A stretch of DNA of 64,000 bases from Phycisphaeraceae bacterium. Lineage in GTDB: Bacteria > Planctomycetota > Phycisphaerae > Phycisphaerales > Phycisphaeraceae. This document shows, piece after piece, positions 57,344 through 64,000 of the stretch. The position numbers and the translations under genes were made by a program. The notes below the pieces were generated by a model. That model worked only from the letters and a program-made list of their open reading frames with translations, did not search any database and had not been told where the DNA came from. Position 1 is the first letter of the stretch; each line of letters opens with the position of its first letter. The DNA lies in the NCBI GenBank assembly GCA_020851735.1, contig JADZCD010000020.1, positions 1 through 64,000 of the forward strand. The letters are read 5' to 3'.

Positions 57344-58114
57344 ATGGACGTCAACCTACTGGCTGTGAGCGTCGGCAACACCCGCACCCGCCTGGGCGCC
57401 TTTAGCGCCGGTAAACTGGTGCGCGTCGAAGCGGTCCCCAACGATCAACCCGCCGTGCTGGAAACAGCCTCGGCCGCCCTGCTTGAATCGCTGGCGGATC
57501 TGGACAACCCGCAGGTGCTCTTAGCCTCGGTCAATCCGGCGCAGGAAGAAGTCGTCGAGCGCGTCGTCAGTCAACGCTGGAAGCAGCCGCTGCTGCGGGC
57601 CGAACGCGACGTGCCGATCCCCATCGGCCGCCAACTGGACCCGCACACGCTGGTGGGCGAAGACCGGTTGCTCAACGCCGCGGCCGCGTACGACGTGCTC
57701 AAGCAGGCCTGCGTCATCGTGGATGCCGGCACCGCCATCACCGTCGATTTCGTCGACGGGGCCGGCACGTTCCACGGCGGCGCCATCGGGCCCGGCGCCC
57801 GCATGATGCTGGCCAGCCTCCACCAGCACACGGCCCTCTTGCCGGAGATCGACATGGCCCGCCCGCTGGAGCCGGTGGGCCACAATACCGCCGAAGCCAT
57901 GCGGTCGGCGGTGTTCCATGGTCTGCGCGGCATGGTGCGGGAACTGGTTGAACAATACGCCGAGGCGGCCGGGGCGTATCCGCTGGTGGTGGCCACCGGC
58001 GGCGACGCGGAACTGCTCTTTGCCGATTTTCCTCTCGTCGAACGGCTGGTTCCGGACTTGACGCTCCTGGGCCTGGCGGTGACGTTACGCACTTCCTTAG
58101 CTGACGAATCCTGA
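57344..58114 (+). CDS. coaX: Type III pantothenate kinase-like protein
   Basis: A 256-residue member of the ASKHA fold family CoaX, phosphorylating pantothenate for coenzyme A. HTLVGEDRLLNAAAAYDVL (Asp107) and VIVDAGTAITVDFVD (Asp127) are kept. The first phosphate motif reads AVSVGNTRTRLGAF (7-20): the usual Asp of DxGNT, which is needed for metal/ATP binding in characterised enzymes, is Ser9. It may be inactive, use another residue, or do something else. It lies 36 bases after obg and 58 before the next GTPase gene, so is probably in one unit. Confidence 0.82.
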   Translation: MDVNLLAVSVGNTRTRLGAFSAGKLVRVEAVPNDQPAVLETASAALLESLADLDNPQVLLASVNPAQEEVVERVVSQRWKQPLLRAERDVPIPIGRQLDPHTLVGEDRLLNAAAAYDVLKQACVIVDAGTAITVDFVDGAGTFHGGAIGPGARMMLASLHQHTALLPEIDMARPLEPVGHNTAEAMRSAVFHGLRGMVRELVEQYAEAAGAYPLVVATGGDAELLFADFPLVERLVPDLTLLGLAVTLRTSLADES

Positions 58115-58172
58115 GGGTGCCCAGCCGTCCCGGCGTTTGTCCTTGGCGGCTTAACCCAGAGAATCCACAGCG

Positions 58173-59234
58173 GTGACGCAATTGCCCACCCACAGCGTGC
58201 TGGCTACAGCTCCTAATCCCGGCGCGGTGGCCATCATCCACGTGGTCGGACCCGCCACGCGCCAAGTGATCTCGCAGCTGACCGGCCGCCAGACGTGGAC
58301 GCCCGGCCGCCTTTATCTATCCGACTTCGCGGGCATCGATCAGGGACTGGCGGTGCTGTTCGATGACCAAAGCGCCCAGATCACGCCCCACGGCGGCCCG
58401 CGCGTGGGGCAGAAGATCCTCGCGCAATTGGCCCAATATGGCGCTCCGCCCGCGGGCGATCCGGTCGATGCCGCGCTCTTGTTCCCCGAAGCGGAGAGCG
58501 ATCTGGAAGCGGACATGCTCTGGACCCTCGCCCAGGCCCACAGCCCCGCGGCCGTCGACCTCCTGCTCGCCCAACCTCCGCTTTGGCAGGCGTGGCTTGC
58601 GGAGGATCCCCAGATGCGTCGGGCCCTGCCGGACATTCTTGGGGACAGCGCTGTTTGGGAACGCCTGCTCAACCCCCCCACCGTGGTGGTGGCGGGACTG
58701 CCGAACGTGGGTAAAAGCACCTTGACTAATCGCCTTCTAGGCCGGTCCGCCAGCCTGGTGGCGGATCTGCCGGGCACCACCCGCGACTGGGTGGGCGGAT
58801 TGATCGAGATCCACGGTTTGGCTCTGCACTGGATCGACACCCCCGGCCTGCGCGTCAGTCCCGATCCCTTAGAGCAGGCCGCCATCGCCGCGGCGGGCCA
58901 GGTGCTCAGCCAAGCCGACGTCCTGATCGCTCTGCGCGACCCTTCGGCCGCCTGGCCCGAGCCGGACGCCCTGCCCCGCGTGCCGGATCTATGGGTGCTG
59001 AACAAAATGGACCTGCTGAAAAATCAACCGCCGGGGCGGCAGCGCCTCCATGACCTGGCCATCAGCAGCCTGACCGGTCAAGGCCTGGATTTGCTGGAAG
59101 AGAAAATCGCCGCGGCCTTAGGCTGGCCAGACCAACCCGTCGCCCAGCTCTGGGCCTTTTCGCCGCGTCTGCGGGCAGCCTGTCAAAGCCGCGCCGCCAC
59201 CGAAGTGGAACGTTACGCCCGCCGACGAATCTGA
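58173..59234 (+). CDS. MnmE/TrmE-like GTPase, short form
   Basis: A 353-residue protein laid out like MnmE but 100 residues shorter. An N-terminal domain resembles the tetrahydrofolate-binding part (SVLATAPNPGAVAIIHVVGPA, residues 8-28, then GRLYL and TPHGGP), then a short helical part, then the G domain: VVVAGLPNVGKSTLTNRLLG (171-190), LPGTTRDWVGGLIEIHGLALHWIDTPGL and LWVLNKMDLL. The C-terminal helix bundle with the CIGK motif is absent, so tRNA uridine modification as in MnmE is doubtful. It starts with GTG. It ends the rpmA-obg-coaX group. Confidence 0.8.
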   Translation: MTQLPTHSVLATAPNPGAVAIIHVVGPATRQVISQLTGRQTWTPGRLYLSDFAGIDQGLAVLFDDQSAQITPHGGPRVGQKILAQLAQYGAPPAGDPVDAALLFPEAESDLEADMLWTLAQAHSPAAVDLLLAQPPLWQAWLAEDPQMRRALPDILGDSAVWERLLNPPTVVVAGLPNVGKSTLTNRLLGRSASLVADLPGTTRDWVGGLIEIHGLALHWIDTPGLRVSPDPLEQAAIAAAGQVLSQADVLIALRDPSAAWPEPDALPRVPDLWVLNKMDLLKNQPPGRQRLHDLAISSLTGQGLDLLEEKIAAALGWPDQPVAQLWAFSPRLRAACQSRAATEVERYARRRI

Positions 59235-59362
59235 TCTATGCTTAGCGGATAGACATCCCCGCCCCATGCTTCCGGCCTGCCCCCCCCGGCCCCACCTTGT
59301 TCGCCCCCTCCCCCCTCCGCGCCCACCCGTTCCCCCCCGGCCATCCCAAGGCCATGTGAAAT

Positions 59363-59635
59363 CTACAGCTCCAGGCCGCTCCGCTTGGTCTTTTTCTTGC
59401 GGGCTCCGCTGTTTTCCGCCATCGCCTTAAGAATCACCGGCACGATGTCAGGGAAAAGCTCCTTGGGATAGTGGCCCAGAATCACTCCCTGCACCATCTC
59501 GTTCTGGTGAGCAAACCACTCCACCAGGCGGGACGTCACGGACACCTGGGTCATGCCGCGATTCTCGCTGATGGTCGCCAACCGGTCCTTGGCTTCCGGG
59601 GTCAACTCAATTCTCATGATGACTCGTTTTGCCAT
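59363..59635 (-). CDS. Small ribbon-helix-helix-like DNA-binding protein, paralogue 1
   Basis: A 90-residue protein from MAKRVIMRIEL. VIMRIELTPEAKDRLATISENRGMTQVSVTSRLVEWFAHQNEMVQGVILG (residues about 5-54) has the beta-strand, helix, helix pattern of MetJ/Arc/CopG folds. The C-terminal tail is basic (ARKKKTKRSGLEL). It shares this core with the next gene upstream on the same strand. Probably a dimeric regulator; target unknown. An ATG upstream at 59683 is possible. Confidence 0.65.
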   Translation of the reverse strand: MAKRVIMRIELTPEAKDRLATISENRGMTQVSVTSRLVEWFAHQNEMVQGVILGHYPKELFPDIVPVILKAMAENSGARKKKTKRSGLEL

Positions 59636-59741
59636 GGTCCTCATCCTATGGTCATGCGTCCTGCGTTGGTCTTCCTCGAGCACCTCACGACTTGGAATAT
59701 CGTAGCGCCGCCCCCGCGGGAAAATATGCTAAAAAAGCAGC

Positions 59742-60014
59742 CTATTTTCCGCCTCCCCGACCGGCTTTTTCAATCAGCTTGCGCGCCAGCTCCTTCTGGG
59801 CCGACAGGGTCAACTGCCCTAGAATAGCAGCTTGTATCAAGTCATTTTGATCTACAAACCAATTGACCAATCGGCTCATGGCGGCAATCTGCGTCATGCC
59901 CCGCTTGGCACAGAGGTTGTCCAGCAGCTGCTTGGTGATCGTGTCAAGCTGGACGCGCACCGTGGTTCGGTTCAGGACCATAAAAGGTACCTTCGCATGG
60001 ATGGCCGTAGCCAT
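59742..60014 (-). CDS. Small ribbon-helix-helix-like DNA-binding protein, paralogue 2
   Basis: A 90-residue protein with the core TVRVQLDTITKQLLDNLCAKRGMTQIAAMSRLVNWFVDQNDLIQAAILG (about residues 18-66), aligned without gaps to paralogue 1 (shared RGMTQ, SRLV.WF, Q, ILG). It ends AGRGGGK. The start may be at MATAIHAKV or MVLNRTTVR (residue 12), the latter fitting the length of the fold. The tandem arrangement points to a duplication. Function as a regulator is inferred. Confidence 0.65.
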   Translation of the reverse strand: MATAIHAKVPFMVLNRTTVRVQLDTITKQLLDNLCAKRGMTQIAAMSRLVNWFVDQNDLIQAAILGQLTLSAQKELARKLIEKAGRGGGK

Positions 60015-60495
60015 CTACTGCCCCACAGTAGCCTTTTGGCACTTGTCGCCGCCGGCACCCAAGCCGCGATCTTCAGACAAGCCTTAAGCTTTTCCTGCAG
60101 GAAACCCAAGGGACAAGTATGGCACCAATCAAACGGCAGGCAATAATCATTTTGGATTTGGACGCATTCGAGCGGATCTCCGCACCGAGTAACGCGTCCA
60201 GGAAGGTTGGGCAATCCCCCGTCTTGCGGATGGGCCCCCTGGATCGACATCCCCGATGCGCTGTAGCGGGAGGCAAAAGCATATTGACAGATTCCCGGTG
60301 ATCGTCCAATTAGCTTATGTTACCCACTGCCCCCGTTTGTCCTTCTACGCCGGCTCAACGACACACCCGCGGAAGGACAAAAAGAATTGCGGCAGACGGC
60401 TGGGATGAATACCGCGCTTGCCTTGCCCAAAACCGACCCCCAACCACCCCGACAACTATCCCCCTAACTGCTGCTGGGTGAGGAGGTTTGGCAAA
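60015..60495. other. Intergenic region with two short palindromes
   Basis: Short palindromes: CTACTG-ccccac-AGTAG near 60015-60031 and TTTCCTGCAGGAAA near 60088-60101. The second is a perfect 14-bp palindrome that could be an operator of the neighbouring ribbon-helix-helix genes. A 60-codon plus-strand frame at 60119 has no support from homology. Nothing else is recognised. Confidence 0.5.
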
Positions 60496-60569
60496 CGAGG
60501 GCGACGGGGCTCGAACCCGCAACCTCTGGATCGACAGTCCAGTGCTCTAACCAATTGAGCTACGCCCTC
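60496..60569 (-). tRNA. tRNA-Asp (GTC)
   Basis: A complete cloverleaf: acceptor stem GAGGGCG/CGCCCTC, D arm GCTCAATTGGTTAGAGC, anticodon stem CTGGA/TCCAG with loop CTGTCGA (anticodon GTC), and T arm GCGGGTTCGAGCCCCGT. The discriminator base is G, as usual for tRNA-Asp. CCA is not encoded. Confidence 0.97.
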
Positions 60570-60680
60570 AGCTGACATTGCGTCCGCTTAGGTTTGGGCA
60601 AGGCCGCAATACTCTAAGGTGCCTGCCGTTACTGTCAACTGCACCAAATGAATAGCCAGATCCCTCCCCCCCCACTTGCA

Positions 60681-61727
60681 TCACTTGCCTTGTTTGCCGA
60701 TTCTCCGCACTTTGCCTGAGGCACCGGCCTCCATGGCGGTCAGGATCACGTCCAGCGACTGATAGCCTTCCATGCCGTCAATCTCCGGCTTGCGTTTATC
60801 TAAAAGCGACTTGACGAAAGCGTCCATCACGCCGCTGGCCACCTGCCGGGTGTTCGTAGCCATGTCGCCTAAGCGATACCGTTCTTCCTGGCCGTCCCCG
60901 TAGCGGACGATCACCCCGTATTGCGGATCGGTCCCCATGTACAGCACGCCCTTCTGGCAGTAGACAATCGTGGCGTTGTCCTCCGCGCCGTAGTTGGTCC
61001 AGGACACCTCGATGCTGCCGAGCAGGCCCTTCTGGGTCTTAAGTATCAAAAGGGCGTTGTCGTCCAGAGGAATCAGCTTGCCATCCGGGCCGCGCTTGTC
61101 CAAGGTGCCGATCTGGGCGGAAACTTCCACAAACTCCTGGCCCAACAGCCAGCGCATCAGGTCGGCCTTGTGCACGCCCAGATCGCCGGTGACGCCCATC
61201 ACCGCGGCGTCCTTCTTAAAAAACCAGCTCTTGGCGGCATCGACCGACCAGCCTTCGGGCCCGGGGTGCTTAAACGAACTGCGAAAAGTCAGCGGTTTGC
61301 CCAGCCGGCCGGAGTCGAGGATCTCTTTGGCCTTGCGGTGGGCCGGCATGAGCCTCTGGTTCTGGCCGATCATCAGAAAGCGCTTGGCCTTTTTGGCGGC
61401 CGCGATCATGGCCAGGGCGTCTCGGCGCGTGGTGGCCATGGGCTTTTCGCACAGGACGTGCTTGCCGGCCTTGAGCGCGTCGATGGTCTGGGCCGCGTGC
61501 AATGCGTTGGGACCGCAGACCACCACCGCGTCCACGTCGGCATGTTTGAGCATCTGGCGATAATCAATAAACGGCTCGCCGCCCCACTTGCGGGCCAGTT
61601 CCGTCGCCCGGCCCGGCACCGGATCGACCAGGGCCGTCAACCGACTGTCAGGGTTGGCCACGCACTCGGGAATGTGCCGCCGCTGACCAATGGCGCCGCA
61701 ACCGACGATGGCGATCTTCACAGGCAT
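60681..61727 (-). CDS. Gfo/Idh/MocA family oxidoreductase 1
   Basis: A 348-residue NAD(P)-dependent sugar dehydrogenase-like enzyme. KIAIVGCGAIGQRRHIP (residues 4-20) binds the dinucleotide, AGKHVLCEKPMATTRRDA (about 86-103) has the EKP motif with the catalytic Lys, and MGVTGDLGVHKADLMRWLLG the catalytic His. Members act on inositol, glucose-type sugars or polyketide sugars. A second family member lies 28 bases upstream on the same strand, so the two likely form an operon. Confidence 0.9.
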   Translation of the reverse strand: MPVKIAIVGCGAIGQRRHIPECVANPDSRLTALVDPVPGRATELARKWGGEPFIDYRQMLKHADVDAVVVCGPNALHAAQTIDALKAGKHVLCEKPMATTRRDALAMIAAAKKAKRFLMIGQNQRLMPAHRKAKEILDSGRLGKPLTFRSSFKHPGPEGWSVDAAKSWFFKKDAAVMGVTGDLGVHKADLMRWLLGQEFVEVSAQIGTLDKRGPDGKLIPLDDNALLILKTQKGLLGSIEVSWTNYGAEDNATIVYCQKGVLYMGTDPQYGVIVRYGDGQEERYRLGDMATNTRQVASGVMDAFVKSLLDKRKPEIDGMEGYQSLDVILTAMEAGASGKVRRIGKQGK

Positions 61728-61754
61728 GGATTTTTCCTTCCGGACGAATGGGAT

Positions 61755-62948
61755 TTACTTGATCTGCGCCAGCGGAACCGGGCAACCATTCTTAGCCGAG
61801 GCCACCACGGCCGCCAGCACCCGCTGGGTCTGGTACGCGTCGGCGAAGTCGGGCAATGGCACCACGGGCTTGCGGCCGGCCAGGGCGAACATGATGTCCG
61901 CCGCCATGTTGATAAAACCATGCTCGTAACCGAGCACGTGCGCCACCGGCCACCACGCCCCGGCATACGGATGACCTTCCGACCCGTTGGTGACGTTGAT
62001 CGTCGACCAGCCCTGCACGTTCCCCGGAAGGGTGGCGTCGTACCACTCCAATTCGTTCATGCGTTCAAAGTTGAAACGGATGGCGCCCTTGTCGCCGTGG
62101 ATCTCCATCCGGTTGCGGTTCTTGTCGCCGGTGCTCAGCCGCGTGGCCTCGAAGCTGGCCACCGCGCCGCCGCTGAAACGGGCCAGGAACAGCGTGGCGT
62201 CGTCCACCGTGCTCTTGCCCTTCTTGCGCTTGATGGCCCCGCCCTTGCCGGAGATCTCGCCCCCGCCGGAGGAGATGACGTTGCGCTCCTTGATGAACGT
62301 TTCGGTCATCGCGCCGACAACTTGCGTGATTTCCTGCCCGGTGATGAAGCGGGCCATGTCGATGCTGTGGGCGCACAGATCGCCCAGGGCGCCCGACCCG
62401 GCCACGTCGCCCTGGAAGCGCCAGATCAGCGGCGTGTCCGGGCCGGCCCAGTCCTGCAGATAGGCCGCGCGGACGTGGTAAATTTTTCCCAGCTTGCCTT
62501 GCCGGGCCAACTGGTGGGCAAAAGCCACGGCCGGACAGCGGCGATAGTTGTACCAGACAAACGTCTGGCTCTTCTTGGCCTTCTGGGCCGCCTTGAGCAT
62601 CAGCCGGGCATCGTCCAGCGAGGCCGCCAACGGCTTCTCGCAGGCCACGTGCTTGCCCGCCTCCAGGGCCGCCACCGCCAGTTCACGGTGGGCGTTATTA
62701 GGCGTGGTGATGTCCACCAGATCGATCTGCGGATCGCTTAGCGTCTTCTGCCAATCGGTGGACCAGTTCCGCCAGCCCCAGCGGCGGGCGAAAGCCTCGG
62801 TCTCCTGCGGATGGCGGGCCAGCAGCGTGTGCATCACCAGCTCCACCGGAAGCTGGAAGAACTTGCCCGCTTTCAGATACGCGTTGGAATGAGCCCGCCC
62901 CATGAACTTGGAGCCAATCAATGCGACGTTGATCGTCTTGGGCGCCAT
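61755..62948 (-). CDS. Gfo/Idh/MocA family oxidoreductase 2
   Basis: A 397-residue enzyme from MAPKTINVALIG (ATG at 62948). NVALIGSKFMGRAHSNAYLKA is the dinucleotide-binding segment, AGKHVACEKPLAASLDDARLM holds the EKP motif, and LGDLCAHSIDMARFITG the catalytic His region. The middle region has a Lys/Gly-rich insert (SSGGGEISGKGGAIKRKKGKS) that is unusual for the family. It is followed by oxidoreductase 1. Substrate unknown; probably a sugar or cyclitol. Confidence 0.88.
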   Translation of the reverse strand: MAPKTINVALIGSKFMGRAHSNAYLKAGKFFQLPVELVMHTLLARHPQETEAFARRWGWRNWSTDWQKTLSDPQIDLVDITTPNNAHRELAVAALEAGKHVACEKPLAASLDDARLMLKAAQKAKKSQTFVWYNYRRCPAVAFAHQLARQGKLGKIYHVRAAYLQDWAGPDTPLIWRFQGDVAGSGALGDLCAHSIDMARFITGQEITQVVGAMTETFIKERNVISSGGGEISGKGGAIKRKKGKSTVDDATLFLARFSGGAVASFEATRLSTGDKNRNRMEIHGDKGAIRFNFERMNELEWYDATLPGNVQGWSTINVTNGSEGHPYAGAWWPVAHVLGYEHGFINMAADIMFALAGRKPVVPLPDFADAYQTQRVLAAVVASAKNGCPVPLAQIK

Positions 62949-63066
62949 GACAGCCGTACTCCAGAAATAGGTTGGCACTTAGACCACAACCACTTCCAAC
63001 TTTCTACAACACCGCCGTCTCCGCCACAAGGGGAGCCACCCAGCGACACCGCCCCAAACCCGTGCT

Positions 63067-63492
63067 TTAAGCCACGCTGTACTTGCTGCCGCGCACGTCC
63101 TTGGATTTAAGGCGCTTGAGCTTGCCTTCCTTGACCATGCGGGTGAGCGTGTTATCCGCCTTGCCGCCGCGGCCTTCGGACTTCCAGTGGACGTTGACGT
63201 CCGCGGTGCTGGGCTTGTTGGCGGACTTCACGAAGCGAAGAATCGACTCTTCCGCCGTCATGGTAAAGCGTCCGCGCTTGCGCCGCCGCCCGCCGGCCTT
63301 CTTGCCCGCCCGGGCCACCAATCCGCGCACGCCCGCCCCGCGCCGCCCACGGCCCCGGCCGCCGGCCACCGCGATGCCGTAGCGCGCGAAGACCGCGTCG
63401 ATCTGGGCGATCGCCTGTTCGTGTTCCCGTCGCTCCTGCGCCAAACTGGTGATCAGACTTTCCAATTCCTTGGCGGGCTTTAACCTTGGCAT
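63067..63492 (-). CDS. Basic protein with N-terminal helix and winged-helix-like C-terminus
   Basis: A 141-residue protein. Residues 1-40 (AKELESLITSLAQERREHEQAIAQIDAVFARYG) form a predicted coiled coil, 44-77 are an Arg/Gly/Lys-rich linker (GGRGRGRRGAGVRGLVARAGKKAGGRRRKRG), and 80-141 (MTAEESILRFVKSANKPSTADVNVHWKSEGRGGKADNTLTRMVKEGKLKRL) resemble a small winged helix. The composition suggests a nucleoid-associated or histone-like DNA binder. GAGGA lies just before the ATG. A short inverted repeat ATGAC...GTCAT lies at 63532-63550 in its likely promoter. Confidence 0.7.
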   Translation of the reverse strand: MPRLKPAKELESLITSLAQERREHEQAIAQIDAVFARYGIAVAGGRGRGRRGAGVRGLVARAGKKAGGRRRKRGRFTMTAEESILRFVKSANKPSTADVNVHWKSEGRGGKADNTLTRMVKEGKLKRLKSKDVRGSKYSVA

Positions 63493-63682
63493 GACTGTTC
63501 CTCAAATATGGGTTGACGTGTCAATTCCGAAATGACAGACATTCCGTCATACTTATTGACCGCGAAAATAGCTTGGTGACATTACCCCCGCAGATACCAT
63601 AGCATCACCGCAGCACACTATCAAACCGCGAATGGTCATAGCATCGCCGGAGATGATGAAAAAAACTCTTGCGGAGGTTTGA

Positions 63683-64000
<318 letters not shown>

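Noticed and set aside
60119-60301. A 60-codon plus-strand frame before the tRNA
   Set aside because: It starts reasonably (IIILDLDAF) but then turns into low-complexity unrelated sequence, and no family or context supports it.

Overview
The window reads as a bacterial chromosome segment of high GC content, most likely from a planctomycete (Planctomycetota, perhaps class Phycisphaerae). The grounds are indirect. There is an outer-membrane type envelope (KDO and heptose genes, a secretin), a secreted esterase ending in dockerin-like repeats plus a PEP-CTERM tail, a FloA-type scaffold protein, a GTP-dependent PEP carboxykinase, many NAD-dependent sugar enzymes and TIM-barrel sugar isomerases, and a very high load of small hairpin repeats. 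No 16S or other marker was available to confirm this.

Layout. 0.4-7.2 kb: an alpha-galactoside utilisation region (a GH31/GH36-like hydrolase, two family GH4 enzymes) with a membrane-bound ferritin/iron exporter (mbfA) between them. 7.3-15.4 kb: GTP-PEPCK, an unidentified protein, a Rieske protein, an M20 dipeptidase, a P-loop/deoxyribosyltransferase-like protein and floA. 15.8-24.6 kb: an FAD oxidoreductase, a divergent CTP synthase, gmhA plus a ROK kinase, a YhaM-like nuclease, a PAP2 phosphatase and a Trm112-like protein. 24.8-30.2 kb: murA, then apt, a CPBP protease and cysC, then sthA. 30.5-36.0 kb: a URO-D-like protein beside a remnant of a response regulator, a beta-mannosidase and a PHP-domain protein. 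36.3-43.9 kb: a lone nuoH, sugar isomerases, MarC, an FkbM methyltransferase, dCMP deaminase and a GH130 mannoside phosphorylase. 44.0-47.3 kb: the SGNH/dockerin/PEP-CTERM protein and an amtB-glnB nitrogen unit with a sigma-54-like promoter. 47.6-64 kb: kdsB, a TPR protein, dapB, a large secretin, an epimerase, rpmA-obg-coaX-(mnmE-like), two tandem ribbon-helix-helix-like paralogues, tRNA-Asp, two Gfo/Idh/MocA oxidoreductases, a basic winged-helix-like protein and the start of tyrS.

The most unusual feature is a set of at least ten families of short hairpin modules packed into the spaces between genes in the first 35 kb and almost absent from the rest. Nearly all copies of each asymmetric family lie in the same orientation whatever the direction of the neighbouring genes. 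They combine into composites, show a filled-site/empty-site pair, and have entered three protein-coding genes in frame; two unrelated proteins carry the same encoded peptide SPAWKCGA. In the same place where the repeats stop (about 36-42 kb) the + strand changes from G-rich to C-rich, as expected near a replication terminus.

Protein-level oddities are a CTP synthase with altered UTP-site residues, a type III pantothenate kinase without the first motif Asp, a PII protein lacking the uridylylated Tyr, an MnmE-like GTPase lacking the C-terminal Cys motif, and rpmA-obg without rplU.
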